Both the position numbers and the translations under genes were made by a program. The notes beneath the pieces are model-generated. The model was not told the DNA's origin, ran no database searches, and saw nothing but the letters and a program-made list of their open reading frames with translations. Below, piece by piece: positions 1-8,848 of a DNA stretch of 64,000 nt. This DNA comes from JAKPAM01 sp047601745 (GTDB taxonomy: Bacteria; Pseudomonadota; Gammaproteobacteria; Burkholderiales; Burkholderiaceae_E): positions 4,898,001-4,962,000 of the forward strand of contig JASGIS010000001.1 in NCBI GenBank assembly GCA_047601745.1. The letters are read 5' to 3'. Numbering within the stretch: the stretch's first letter is position 1; each line of letters begins with the position of its first letter.

Positions 1-140
1 TTCGACAGCATCCCGCGGCTGATGCCGGCCCGCTCCGACACCTGCGCGATCGTCAGGCCCTCTCTGAGCCGCAGTTCGCGGATCGCCGCGCCGACCGCTT
101 CCTCGAGCCCCAGCGCTCGCGTTTCGTTGATGTCGTTCAT
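1..140 (-). CDS. XRE-family transcriptional regulator, N-terminal part (runs off window)
   Basis: Reading leftward from the ATG at 140, the first 46 residues contain the start of a helix-turn-helix: an IRELRLREGLTIAQVSERAGISRGMLS pattern typical of Cro/C1-type (XRE) DNA-binding domains, in which many homologues carry a C-terminal cupin. The rest lies outside the window. It diverges from the glutamine-synthetase-like operon, so a role as its local regulator is a reasonable inference. The family call is good; the effector is unknown. Confidence 0.75.
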   Translation of the reverse strand, partial: MNDINETRALGLEEAVGAAIRELRLREGLTIAQVSERAGISRGMLS

Positions 141-208
141 TCGTCTCGGTTGGCGGACTGATACGGGACTCCATTCTAGGAGCCCGATCAAAGATTCACA
201 TCAGGCAC

Positions 209-221
209 ATATGTTGCATAT
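209..221. promoter_or_regulatory. Candidate operator between XRE gene and glnT
   Basis: The divergent intergenic region (141-311) contains an inverted repeat ATATG-TTG-CATAT at 209-221, flanked by two CAGGAATC/CATCAGG-like words. The region is AT-richer than its surroundings. It could be the binding site of the divergent XRE regulator, but this rests on position and symmetry only. Confidence 0.3.
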
Positions 222-311
222 CAGGAATCATTGCGATAGGCTTCCGGCCCCGAGCCCGGTCTGTCGCGTTTTGCGTTCGCGCCTCGTCCTCACCGCCTCA
301 GGAGCTTGCCC

Positions 312-1706
312 GTGAAACCCGATCAGACCTCCCAACTGGTTCCGCCCGACGGCGAACTCGCCTCGCCGCCCCGCTTCGATACCGTCGAGTCCGCGCAGCG
401 ATACCTGCGCGAACGCGGCATCAGCTACGTGCTGGCGCAGTTCGTCGACATCCACGGCGTGGCCAAGGCCAAGTCCGTACCGGTCTCGCACCTGCCGACG
501 GTGCTCGGGGACGGCGCCGGCTTCGCCGGTTTCGCGATCTGGGGGGTCGGCATCGAACCGAACGGCCCGGACTTCATGGCCGTCGGCGATCTGGCCACGC
601 TGACGCCGGTCCCGTGGCAGCCGGGACTGGCGCGCATCGTCTGCGAAGGCCACGTCGACGGCCGGCCCTGGGCCTACGACAGCCGCGTGACGCTGAAACG
701 GCAGATCGCCCGGCTGGCCGAGCGCGGCTACACGCTGTTCACCGGGCTGGAGCCGGAGTTCTCGCTGCTGCGCCGCGGCGAGCGCGGCACGATCGAGCCG
801 GTCGACGCCAGCGACACGCTGGCCAAGCCCTGCTACGACTACAAGGGTCTGTCGCGCACGCGCGCGTTCCTCGAGCGGCTGTCCAACGCGTTGCGCGCCT
901 GCGGCATCGACGTCTACCAGATCGACCACGAGGACGCCAATGGCCAGTTCGAGCTGAACTTCACGTACGCCGACTGCCTGACGACGGCCGACCATTTCGT
1001 GTTCTTCAAGATGGCGGCGGCCGAGATCGCCAACGAGTTCGGCTACATCTGCTCGTTCATGCCGAAACCGTTCGCGAACCTGCCGGGCAACGGCATGCAC
1101 ATGCACATGTCGATCGGCGACGGCCAGCGCAACCTGTTCGAGGACAAGCGCGACGCGCACGGACTCGAGCTGTCGCAACTGGCCTATCACTTCCTCGGCG
1201 GCCTGCTCGCGCACGCGCCGGCGCTGGCCGCGGTCTGCGCGCCGACGATCAACTCGTACAAACGTCTGGTCGTCGGCCGCTCGCTGACCGGCGCGACCTG
1301 GGCCCCGGCCTACATCAGCTACGGCGACAACAACCGCTCGAGCATGATCCGCATCCCGAAGGGCCGGCTCGAACTGCGGCTGCCCGACGGCTCGGCCAAC
1401 CCGTACCTGGCCACCGCCGCCGTCATCGCCGCCGGGCTGGACGGCATCGACCGCCAGCTCGATCCCGGCGCGCCGCAGAACACCAACCTGTACGACTGGA
1501 CCGAGGCGCAACTGGCCGAGGCCGGCATCGGCCTGCTGCCGCAGAACCTGGGCGCCGCGCTCGAGGCGTTCGAGACCGATCCGGTGGTCTTCGACGCGCT
1601 CGGCCCGGCCGCCCACGAGTTCATCCGGCTCAAGCGCATGGAATGGATCGAATACCAGCGCCACGTGTCGGAATGGGAAATCAAGCAGTACCTCGAATTC
1701 TTCTGA
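312..1706 (+). CDS. glnT: Glutamine synthetase-like ligase, type III/GlnT group
   Basis: The 464-residue protein has the glutamine synthetase fold: an N-terminal beta-grasp region, then a catalytic domain with an EPEFSLL metal-binding segment near residue 150, NGMHMHMS (conserved nucleotide/metal loop) and an NNRSSMIRIP segment. GlnT-type enzymes join ammonia or an amine to glutamate using ATP. A GTG at 312 is chosen as start because AGGAG lies at 300-304 with 7-nt spacing; the in-frame TTG at 306 is too close to it. It is followed by three genes resembling separated pieces of glutamate synthase, the arrangement known as glxBCD and, in methylotrophs, mgsABC with gamma-glutamylmethylamide synthetase. 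Whether the substrate is ammonia or an amine cannot be read here. Confidence 0.85.
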   Translation: MKPDQTSQLVPPDGELASPPRFDTVESAQRYLRERGISYVLAQFVDIHGVAKAKSVPVSHLPTVLGDGAGFAGFAIWGVGIEPNGPDFMAVGDLATLTPVPWQPGLARIVCEGHVDGRPWAYDSRVTLKRQIARLAERGYTLFTGLEPEFSLLRRGERGTIEPVDASDTLAKPCYDYKGLSRTRAFLERLSNALRACGIDVYQIDHEDANGQFELNFTYADCLTTADHFVFFKMAAAEIANEFGYICSFMPKPFANLPGNGMHMHMSIGDGQRNLFEDKRDAHGLELSQLAYHFLGGLLAHAPALAAVCAPTINSYKRLVVGRSLTGATWAPAYISYGDNNRSSMIRIPKGRLELRLPDGSANPYLATAAVIAAGLDGIDRQLDPGAPQNTNLYDWTEAQLAEAGIGLLPQNLGAALEAFETDPVVFDALGPAAHEFIRLKRMEWIEYQRHVSEWEIKQYLEFF

Positions 1707-1718
1707 AAGGAAAACGCC

Positions 1719-2627
1719 ATGTGCGGAATCGTTGGACTCCTCGTCAAGACCCCGGCGCTGCGCGAGCGGCTAGGCGAGCTGATGGTGCCGATGCTGATCG
1801 GCATGACCGAGCGCGGACCGGACTCGGCCGGGCTGGCGGTCTTCACGCCGCCGCTGGCCGCCGGGCGCCGCAAGATCAGCGTCTTCGCCGGCTACGTCGA
1901 CGGCGGCGACTGCTACGACTGGCCGGCGCTGACGCGGGCACTGAACGAGGCGCTGGACGCCGGTGCCGAAGTCGAAGCCAAGGGCAACCACGGCATCGTC
2001 TCATTCACGATCGAGCCCGAGGCCGTCAAGGCCTGGATCAACGGCTACCAGCCGCTGCTCAAGGTGTTCTCGACCGGCCGCAGCATCGATCTGTACAAGG
2101 ACATCGGCACGCCCGCCGAGGTGTCGGCCCGCTACGGCTTCGCCGGCTTCCGGGGCACGCACCTGGTCGCGCACACACGGATGGCGACCGAATCGGCGGT
2201 CACGCCCGATCGCGCCCACCCGTTCACCGCGGGCGAGGACTTCTGCCTGGTGCACAACGGCTCGCTGTCGAATCCCAACGGCATCCGCCGGATGCTCGCG
2301 CCGCACGGCATCCGCTTCGATACCGACAACGACACCGAGGCGGCGACCCGCTTCCTCGAGTGGCGGCTGCGCGAGGGCGACGCGCTGAAGGACGCGCTGC
2401 AGAAGGGCTTCGAGGTGCTCGACGGCTTCTACACGTTTCTGATGGGCACGCCGACCGAGCTGGCGCTGATCCGCGACCCGTTCGCCTGCAAACCCGCGGT
2501 GGTGGCCGAGAACGACGACTACGTCGCGATCGCCTCCGAGTTCCGCTCGCTGGCGCACCTGCCCGACGTCAAGCACGCCCGAGTCTTTGAACCCGCCCCC
2601 GAGGAGATGTACGTATGGCAAGCCTGA
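1719..2627 (+). CDS. glxB: Class II glutamine amidotransferase, GlxB/MgsA-like
   Basis: The 302-residue protein starts MCGIVGLL, so Cys2 is the N-terminal nucleophile expected for class II glutaminase domains after removal of Met. It further shows the GFRGTHLVAHTRMATESAV segment (glutamine-binding Arg) and HNGSLSN. It corresponds to the amidotransferase domain of large-subunit glutamate synthase as a separate polypeptide. A GAAAGGA ribosome site precedes the ATG. Its last 13 bp overlap the next gene, indicating coupling. It probably supplies ammonia from glutamine to the GlxC/GlxD partners. Confidence 0.85.
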   Translation: MCGIVGLLVKTPALRERLGELMVPMLIGMTERGPDSAGLAVFTPPLAAGRRKISVFAGYVDGGDCYDWPALTRALNEALDAGAEVEAKGNHGIVSFTIEPEAVKAWINGYQPLLKVFSTGRSIDLYKDIGTPAEVSARYGFAGFRGTHLVAHTRMATESAVTPDRAHPFTAGEDFCLVHNGSLSNPNGIRRMLAPHGIRFDTDNDTEAATRFLEWRLREGDALKDALQKGFEVLDGFYTFLMGTPTELALIRDPFACKPAVVAENDDYVAIASEFRSLAHLPDVKHARVFEPAPEEMYVWQA

Positions 2628-3307
2628 ACTTCGACCTGGCCGACACGCCGCTGCGCGAGGTCAATCACTTCCTGCACGACGAGGCGCCGGGCAAGCCCGA
2701 CCTGCGGGTCACGATCGCCAATCCGAACGGCGCGCATGCGATCGCCGCGGGCCTGAACGCGCCGATCGACGTCACGATCGACGGCCACGCCGGCTACTAC
2801 GCGGCCGGCATGAACCAGCTCGCCGACGTGACGATCACCGGCAGCGCCGGCACCGGCGTCGCCGAGAACATGATGAGCGGCCGGGTCCACGTCAAGGGCT
2901 TCGCGTCCAACGCCGCGGGCGCCACCGCGCAGGGCGGCCTGCTGGTCATCGACGGCGATGCCGGCCTGCGCTGCGCGATCTCGTTGAAGGGGGCCGACGT
3001 GGTCGTCGGCGGCTCGGTCGGCAGCTTCTCGGCGTTCATGGCGCAGGCCGGCAACCTGGTCGTCCTCGGCGACGCGGGCGAGGCGCTCGGCGACTCGATC
3101 TACGAGGCGCGCATCTTCGTGCGCGGCACCGTCAGGAGCCTGGGCGCCGATTGCGAAGAGAAACCGATCGGCGAGGCCGAGCGTGCGCTGCTGGCCGGCC
3201 TGCTCGATCGCGCCGGCTACGGCGACGTCGATCCATCGGCCTTCAAGCTCTACGGCTCGGCCCGAACCCTGTACCACTTCCACGTCGACAACGCAGGAGC
3301 CTATTGA
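2615..3307 (+). CDS. glxC: GXGXG-domain protein, GlxC/MgsB-like (GltB C-terminal domain)
   Basis: The 230-residue protein has repeated Gly-rich beta-helix turns, such as ADVTITGSAGTGVAENMMSG and GDVVVGGSVGSFSAFMAQAGNLVVLGDAGEALGD. This is the right-handed beta-helix of the C-terminal (GXGXG) domain of glutamate synthase large subunit. It starts inside the 3' end of glxB. It is a structural piece of a split glutamate-synthase-like complex and has no catalytic residues of its own. Confidence 0.85.
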   Translation: MASLNFDLADTPLREVNHFLHDEAPGKPDLRVTIANPNGAHAIAAGLNAPIDVTIDGHAGYYAAGMNQLADVTITGSAGTGVAENMMSGRVHVKGFASNAAGATAQGGLLVIDGDAGLRCAISLKGADVVVGGSVGSFSAFMAQAGNLVVLGDAGEALGDSIYEARIFVRGTVRSLGADCEEKPIGEAERALLAGLLDRAGYGDVDPSAFKLYGSARTLYHFHVDNAGAY

Positions 3308-3308
3308 C

Positions 3309-4682
3309 ATGACCGCCCCCAACGAAGCGACGGCCAGCGGGTCCCACGCCGCGCCGACGCTGCCGCGCCTGTCGGCGACCTTCGATCCGTACACGCTGTC
3401 CGAGATCCGGCGCGCGGCGGCCACCGGCATCTACGACATCCGCGGCGGCGGCGCCAAGCGCAAGCTGCCGCACTTCGACGACCTGCTGTTCCTCGGCGCG
3501 TCGATCAGCCGCTACCCGCTCGAAGGCTATCGCGAGAAATGCGGCACCGACGTCGTGCTCGGCACCCGCTTCGCCCGCAAGCCGCTGCACCTGAAGATCC
3601 CGGTGACGATCGCCGGCATGAGCTTCGGCGCGCTGTCGGCCAACGCCAAGGAGGCGCTGGGCCGCGGCGCCAGCATCGCCGGCACCAGCACCACCACCGG
3701 CGACGGCGGCATGACGCCCGAGGAGCGCGGCCAGTCCCGGCACCTGGTCTACCAGTACCTGCCGTCGCGCTACGGCATGAACCCCGATGACCTGCGCAAG
3801 GCCGACGCCATCGAGGTCGTGATCGGCCAGGGCGCCAAGCCCGGCGGCGGCGGCATGCTGCTCGGCCAGAAGATCAGCGCGCGCGTGGCCAGGATGCGCT
3901 GCCTGCCCGAAGGCATCGACCAGCGCTCGGCCTGCCGCCATCCGGACTGGACCGGCCCCGACGACCTCGAGATCAAGCTGCTCGAACTGCGCGAGATCAC
4001 CGACTGGGAAAAACCGATCTACGTGAAGGTCGGCGCGACCCGACCGTACTACGACGTCGCGCTGGCCGTGAAGGCCGGCGCCGACGTCGTCGTGCTCGAC
4101 GGCATGCAGGGCGGCACCGCGGCCACGCAGGAGGTGTTCATCGAGCACGTCGGGATTCCGATCCTGGCCGCGATCCGGCCGGCCGTGCAGGCGCTGCAGG
4201 ACCTGGGCATGCACCGCAAGGTCCAGTTGATCGTCTCGGGCGGCGTGCGCAACGGCGCCGACGTCGCCAAGGCGCTGGCGCTGGGCGCCGACGCGGTGGC
4301 GATCGGCACGGCCGCGCTGGCGGCGCTCGGCGACAACGATCCGCGCTTCGAGGACGAGTACCGCCGGCTCGGCACGACGGCGGGCGCCTACGACGACTGG
4401 CACGAAGGCCGGGATCCGGCCGGCATCACGACGCAGGATCCGGCGCTGGCCGCGCGGCTGGACCCGGTGCTGGCCGGCCGCCGGCTGGCCAACTACCTGG
4501 CGGTGATGACGATGGAGGCGCAGATCATCGCGCGCGCCTGCGGCAAGTCGCACCTGCACAACCTGGAGCCCGAGGACCTGGTCGCGCTGACGATGGAGGC
4601 CGCGGCGATGGCGCGGGTGCCGCTGGCCGGTACCGACTGGATTCCGGGCATGCGCCAGGACGCGGGCGCGGCCTTCGGGTAA
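3309..4682 (+). CDS. glxD: FMN-binding glutamate synthase domain protein, GlxD/MgsC-like
   Basis: The 457-residue protein matches the central FMN / Fe-S domain of glutamate synthase: an ITIAGMSFGALSANAKEALGRGA-type segment, TTTGDGGM, KPGGGGMLLGQK, a VVVLDGMQGGTAA barrel strand and SGGVRNGADVAKALALGADAVAIGTA (phosphate-binding loop). The ATG at 3309 has AGGAG at 3294-3298 and starts 2 nt after the glxC stop. With GlnT, GlxB and GlxC it forms a four-gene unit likely making glutamate or N-alkylglutamate. No N-methylglutamate dehydrogenase subunits are next to it. Confidence 0.85.
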   Translation: MTAPNEATASGSHAAPTLPRLSATFDPYTLSEIRRAAATGIYDIRGGGAKRKLPHFDDLLFLGASISRYPLEGYREKCGTDVVLGTRFARKPLHLKIPVTIAGMSFGALSANAKEALGRGASIAGTSTTTGDGGMTPEERGQSRHLVYQYLPSRYGMNPDDLRKADAIEVVIGQGAKPGGGGMLLGQKISARVARMRCLPEGIDQRSACRHPDWTGPDDLEIKLLELREITDWEKPIYVKVGATRPYYDVALAVKAGADVVVLDGMQGGTAATQEVFIEHVGIPILAAIRPAVQALQDLGMHRKVQLIVSGGVRNGADVAKALALGADAVAIGTAALAALGDNDPRFEDEYRRLGTTAGAYDDWHEGRDPAGITTQDPALAARLDPVLAGRRLANYLAVMTMEAQIIARACGKSHLHNLEPEDLVALTMEAAAMARVPLAGTDWIPGMRQDAGAAFG

Positions 4683-4854
4683 GCAGCCCCCCCGGGCGGC
4701 GCGCGGACGGGGATCGGGATCCGGCCCGACCCGCGCCGGCGCGTCCCGCTCCGGTGCGACCGGAGATCGGCTCCATGCGAACCCCTGCCCTTCCTTGCCA
4801 TGAGGCGTCGCCTCGGCCATCATGGCTCGCAAGAAGAAAAAGGGAGGCATTCCG

Positions 4855-4881
4855 ATGCACGATACCGGTACGCGCCCATGA
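4855..4881 (+). CDS. Eight-codon mini-ORF ahead of the esterase (possible leader peptide)
   Basis: An ATG at 4855 lies about 7 nt after a strong GGAGG (4842-4847) and encodes MHDTGTRP. Its TGA (4879-4881) overlaps the esterase ATG (4878-4880) as ATGA. The esterase ATG has no Shine-Dalgarno of its own at normal distance. Coupled re-initiation is therefore plausible. No peptide product is proven. Confidence 0.4.
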   Translation: MHDTGTRP

Positions 4882-6644
4882 GCGTCATCGTTCAAACCCG
4901 CTACGGCCAGCTCAAGGGCCTGCAGGATCGCGGCGTCCAGGTGTTTCGGGGCGTCCCGTACGCGCAGCCGCCGACGCAGGGACTGCGCTTTCGGCCGCCG
5001 CAGCCCCCTCAGCCGTGGACCGGCGTGCGCGATGCGCGCGAGTTCGGTCCGGTGGCCCCGCAATATGCCGGCCTGACGAGCCTCGCCGTGAAGTTCCTGG
5101 TCGGCCCCGCCGACGAGGACTGCCTGTACCTGAACATCTGGACCCCGGCCGCGGACGCCGGGCGCCGTCCGGTGATGGTCTGGATCCACGGCGGCGCGTT
5201 CATCCTGGGCGCCGGATCGCAATCCTTGTACGACGGTGCGGCGCTCGCGCAACGCGGTGACGTGGTCGTCGTGACGATCAACTACCGCCTCGGCGCGCTC
5301 GGCTTCCTGCGCCTGAAGGAGCTGTCCGACGGCCGCATCCCGGCCACCGGCAACGAAGGGATACTGGACCAGATCGCCGCGCTCGAATGGGTGCGCGACG
5401 AGATCGCCAGCTTCGGCGGCGATCCCGGCAACGTCACGATCTTCGGCGAGTCGGCCGGCTCGATGAGCTGCGCGACGCTGCTCGGCACGCCTCGCGCGCA
5501 AGGGCTGTTCCATCGCGCGATCCTGCAGAGCGGATCGGCGAACTTCCTGTCCTCGCGAGAAGCCGCGACCGAGGTCGCCGAAGCGCTGCTGCACGAGATG
5601 GGCATGTCGCCCGATGAAGTCGACAAACTCGCCGAAATCGCGCCCGATCGGCTGGTACGCGGCCAGCAGCGGCTGTTCGGCGCGCTGCTCACGAAACCGA
5701 AGAACGTCTTCTCGGGGCGCTTCCTGTCGCCGCGCCGCGCCGGCGTGACCGTGTACCTGGTCGGCTCGATGTCGTGGCGGCTGCTGCGCCGTGCCGCGCT
5801 GCTGTGCTCCGGCCTAGTGCGCGATCTGTTCCGGCCGGCCGACAAGCGTCGGCGCGGCCGCTTCCGCAGCCTGTTCGCGCCGCTGCTGACGACGCCGAAC
5901 CCGCCCGAGCTGCCGCTGGAGCCGGTGCTGGACCACGAACTGCTGCCGCACCACCCGTTCGACGCGATCGCCGACGGCATGGCGAGGAAGGTCAGCCTGC
6001 TGATCGGCACGAACCTCGACGAGATGAAGTTCTTCATCGCGATGGATCTGGCGTCGCTGTCGCTCGACGAGAAAGCGCTGATCGCCCGCTGCGAAGAGAA
6101 GATCCCCGGCACCGACGCCGACGGCGTGTCGTTCGGGCGGCGCGCCGTCGAGGTCTATCGTGCCGCGCGGACCGCGCGCGGCGAAAGCGTCCGGCCTCGC
6201 GACCTGTGGTATGCCATCGAATCGGACCGCACGATGCGTTATCCGGCGATGCGGCTGGCTTCACTGCAAAGCGCGCACCAGGCCAACACCTACGCCTATC
6301 TGTTCACCTGGCCGTCGCCGAGCTGGCGGGGGGCGCTGGGGGCGTGCCATGTGCTGGAGCTGCCGTTCATGTTCGGCGCGCTCGACGAACGGTTCATGCG
6401 CGAGTTCGCGGGCAGCAACCGCCCCGGCGCGCGCGAGCTGTCCGAGCGCATGCAGGACGCCTGGCTGCGCTTCGCGCGAACCGGCTCGCCGGCGGATCCG
6501 TCCGACCCGGCCACCGAATGGCCCGCTTATGACGCCACGCGCCGCGCGACGATGATCCTGGACCGCGAGTGCCGCGTCGAAGACGCGCCGCGCGAGGCCG
6601 AGCGCGCATTCTGGGAATCGGTCGAACGCCGTCGGCGCGGGTGA
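4878..6644 (+). CDS. Type B carboxylesterase (alpha/beta hydrolase)
   Basis: The 588-residue enzyme starts with the typical FRGVPYAQPP and EDCLYLNIWTP motifs. It has the HGGAF oxyanion-hole segment and a nucleophile elbow FGESAGS with Ser about residue 192. Likely acid and base are in NLDEMKF and ACHVLELP. Type B carboxylesterases hydrolyse a wide range of ester or carbamate bonds. No signal peptide is apparent. The start was chosen at MSVIVQTRYGQ because the family begins there; an upstream mini-ORF supplies the ribosome site. An insertion rich in Arg around residues 315-345 is unusual for the family. Confidence 0.85.
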   Translation: MSVIVQTRYGQLKGLQDRGVQVFRGVPYAQPPTQGLRFRPPQPPQPWTGVRDAREFGPVAPQYAGLTSLAVKFLVGPADEDCLYLNIWTPAADAGRRPVMVWIHGGAFILGAGSQSLYDGAALAQRGDVVVVTINYRLGALGFLRLKELSDGRIPATGNEGILDQIAALEWVRDEIASFGGDPGNVTIFGESAGSMSCATLLGTPRAQGLFHRAILQSGSANFLSSREAATEVAEALLHEMGMSPDEVDKLAEIAPDRLVRGQQRLFGALLTKPKNVFSGRFLSPRRAGVTVYLVGSMSWRLLRRAALLCSGLVRDLFRPADKRRRGRFRSLFAPLLTTPNPPELPLEPVLDHELLPHHPFDAIADGMARKVSLLIGTNLDEMKFFIAMDLASLSLDEKALIARCEEKIPGTDADGVSFGRRAVEVYRAARTARGESVRPRDLWYAIESDRTMRYPAMRLASLQSAHQANTYAYLFTWPSPSWRGALGACHVLELPFMFGALDERFMREFAGSNRPGARELSERMQDAWLRFARTGSPADPSDPATEWPAYDATRRATMILDRECRVEDAPREAERAFWESVERRRRG

Positions 6645-6700
6645 GCCTGGCTCGCCCTCATTTGTCAGCGAGACAATCGTCGACTACGCAAACATCGAAA

Positions 6701-7294
6701 GTGCGCGGCGGACAGACATTGTTGACCTCTACTACGCCTGAGTACGTTTTCGTACTCGGAGCGCCGAACGATCCATTCGGCGCTCTTTCTGCGAGCGCAC
6801 GGGAACGCGTCAGGACAGCGGCCGACTATTACAGATCGCTGCGAGATTCAGCGAGACGGGTGACGATCGGCGTAACCGGTGGCCACGGGGCGCATTTCAA
6901 TTGCGCGGCGCTTCCGCATCGCGTTTACGCGAACCTTGATCTGGTGAGACGCGGCGTCCCACGCAGCGCTTTGATCGAAACAGGGCTCTTGACCTCGAAT
7001 ACGGTCGAGGACGCCATTGCCATTGCTGATTATGTCGAAGCGCATCGAATCGAGGACGCGAAAGTTCTGACATCACGTTTTCACGTCGAGCGGGCGCGCT
7101 TGATATTCAAATGTGTCCGGCCGCCATCCGGTTTCCCTTTTCTCCAGGCACCTGATCCGGATGATCTCGACCCAGCCGTTCACGAACATGAGAAGTCCGC
7201 GATAAGAACGATCTTGGGCCAAGGTGGCGTCAAGTACGGGCCGCGATTCTATCCGCTTCCGCATTCGACGAGTTCCACGCGAATTGACGGATAG
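6701..7294 (+). CDS. DUF218 / YdcF-like protein
   Basis: The protein has the Rossmann-like DUF218 pattern: YVFVLGAPND in the first strand, VTGGHG, an E-x-x-LLTSNTVEDA segment, and VLTSRFHVERARLIF near the end. Relatives include SanA, ElyC and YdcF, some linked to envelope polymer metabolism; the exact reaction is unknown. The start is uncertain: GTG 6701 or TTG 6719/6722 all precede the first strand and none has a clear Shine-Dalgarno. It lacks the membrane segment of ElyC/SanA. It is visibly AT-richer than its neighbours, suggesting recent acquisition. Confidence 0.65.
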   Translation: MRGGQTLLTSTTPEYVFVLGAPNDPFGALSASARERVRTAADYYRSLRDSARRVTIGVTGGHGAHFNCAALPHRVYANLDLVRRGVPRSALIETGLLTSNTVEDAIAIADYVEAHRIEDAKVLTSRFHVERARLIFKCVRPPSGFPFLQAPDPDDLDPAVHEHEKSAIRTILGQGGVKYGPRFYPLPHSTSSTRIDG

Positions 7295-7311
7295 GCAATT
7301 CAGGAGGAGCC

Positions 7312-7602
7312 ATGCCCGTCGGCGATTGTCATGCAAGGGTCCGTTGCCGATTGGAGCTTGACCGACCAGGCGAGCATGACCCGGGTGACGTTGCGCCGCG
7401 TCGAATCCGGCTCGCGGATTACCCGATGCTCAGGGAAATCGCATGGAGCACGGATCCTTCGGCGAGTCTCACCCCGGAAGAGGCGCTGGCGCTGTACGAG
7501 CGTAACTGGCGGCATCTCGATCACGATGCGATGCGTACCCGCGAGCGCAATCTCGTGAAGCGCCTGATGGCTACAGTTGGTAAGGGGGTGCTCCTCGTAT
7601 GA
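7312..7602 (+). CDS. Small conserved-looking protein of unknown function (96 aa)
   Basis: A strong AGGAGGAG lies just before the ATG, 17 bp after the DUF218 gene. The C-terminal half (LTPEEALALYERNWRHLDHDAM...KRLMATVGKGVLLV) has the look of a short conserved domain seen in small bacterial proteins, some beside nucleotidyltransferases; this is from memory. The first ~33 residues are Arg/Pro-rich and look out of frame. The +1 frame over 7331-7400 reads more naturally (VADWSLTDQASMTRVTLRRV), so a frameshift near 7400 may have altered the N-terminus. No function is assigned. Confidence 0.45.
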   Translation: MPVGDCHARVRCRLELDRPGEHDPGDVAPRRIRLADYPMLREIAWSTDPSASLTPEEALALYERNWRHLDHDAMRTRERNLVKRLMATVGKGVLLV

Positions 7603-7804
7603 GCCCGGTCGGCCCTCATTTCCCGGTAGGATGTCCGACGCGCAGCCGGCGCGCGGCGCGCGAAGAGCAAAGTGCAAGAATCGAAGGAGGAGAAGAAATG
7701 CGAGAGAGACAAGGACCGGTCGCCGGCAGCGGATCGACCGCGCGGGTTGCCGGCCGGGCGACTCGCCGGACGGCGCGCGTGCGCGCCGGGACGGAGGTGC
7801 CGGC

Positions 7805-8848
7805 ATGACGCAGGCGATGAACCACGAGGAACGGACCGCGTTGCGCGACAGCGTGCGGCGCATGTTCGCCGACCGCTGCACGGAGAAGGACGTTCGCCGG
7901 ATCATGGACACCGAATCCGGCCATGACGGCGAACTGTGGCGCGTCATCGCCGACCTGGGCCTGACCGGCCTGCTGGTGGCCGAGGAGCACGGCGGACTCG
8001 GGCTCGGCCCGGTCGAGCTCGAGCTGGTGATGGAAGAAGCCGGCGCGGTGGTCGCGCCGGTGCCGCTGATCTCCACCGCGATCGCGTCGGCGCTGCTCGA
8101 AGGCGAGTACGCGACGGCGCTGGCATCGGGCGACACCATCGCGGCGGTCGTGCCGCTGGGTTCGCGCGACTGGACCGGACGCGCGCAGGTGCGGGTCGCC
8201 GACGGCCGCGTGCAAGGCACGGCCGAGTTCGTGCCCGACGCGCAGATCGCCGACATCCTGGTGCTGGCCGCCGACGACGGCGTGCACGTCGTCGAACGCT
8301 CGGCGGTCGAGGTGACGCCGCTGCCCGTGTTCGACCGCACGCGCCGGATGGCGAACCTGCGCTTCGACGGACCGGCGACGCGCATCGGCGACGGCTCGCG
8401 CGTCGAGCACGCGCAGGCGATCGGCCTGGTCGCGCTGGCCGGCGAGCAGACCGGCGGCGCGCGGCGGATCCTGGACATGACGGTCGACTACGCGCGCGAG
8501 CGCCACCAGTTCGGCCGCGCGATCGGCAGCTTCCAGGCGATCAAGCACATGGCCGCCGACCTGCTGCTCGAAGCCGAGAGCGCGACCAGCGCCGCGCGCG
8601 ACGCCGCCCAGCAACTGGCCGGCGGCAGCCCGACGTGCCGGGCCTCGATCGCGCTGGCCGCGTTCGCCTGCGCCGACGCCTACCTGCGCTGCGCGAAGGA
8701 CGGCATCCAGATGCACGGCGGCATCGCCTTCACGTGGGAGCATCCGGCGCACCTGTACCTGCGCCGTGCCCGCTCGGGCGTCCAGTTGTTCGGCGACGGC
8801 CGCTACTGGCGCGAACGCTACATTCAGGCATTGGAGACGCAAGCATGA
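7805..8848 (+). CDS. Acyl-CoA dehydrogenase, small/FadE-like subunit
   Basis: The 347-residue protein has the acyl-CoA dehydrogenase fold: a helical N-terminus, a divergent central beta domain and the C-terminal helices with YARERHQFGRAIGSFQAIKH and DGIQMHGGIAFTWEHPAHLYLRRA. GGAGG at 7793-7797 supports the ATG at 7805. It overlaps the next acyl-CoA dehydrogenase gene by 4 bp (ATGA). Such paired genes usually encode alpha2beta2 heterotetramers acting on CoA esters with bulky (steroid-like or branched) acyl groups, so they probably work as one enzyme. The substrate is not readable. Confidence 0.85.
   Translation: MTQAMNHEERTALRDSVRRMFADRCTEKDVRRIMDTESGHDGELWRVIADLGLTGLLVAEEHGGLGLGPVELELVMEEAGAVVAPVPLISTAIASALLEGEYATALASGDTIAAVVPLGSRDWTGRAQVRVADGRVQGTAEFVPDAQIADILVLAADDGVHVVERSAVEVTPLPVFDRTRRMANLRFDGPATRIGDGSRVEHAQAIGLVALAGEQTGGARRILDMTVDYARERHQFGRAIGSFQAIKHMAADLLLEAESATSAARDAAQQLAGGSPTCRASIALAAFACADAYLRCAKDGIQMHGGIAFTWEHPAHLYLRRARSGVQLFGDGRYWRERYIQALETQA

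Noticed and set aside
228..1664. Long minus-strand ORF opposite glnT, and many similar long ORFs opposite or out of frame with strong genes (e.g. 3243-5594, 8824-11346, 42338-44629, 45090-46769).
   Set aside because: They are Arg/Ala/Val/Asp-rich shadows caused by high GC and lie over clearly conserved genes in another frame.
7599..7808. 69-codon ORF between the small protein and the acyl-CoA dehydrogenase, overlapping at ATGA.
   Set aside because: The product is Arg-rich, has no recognisable pattern, and its codons look like shadow sequence; the overlap is probably chance.
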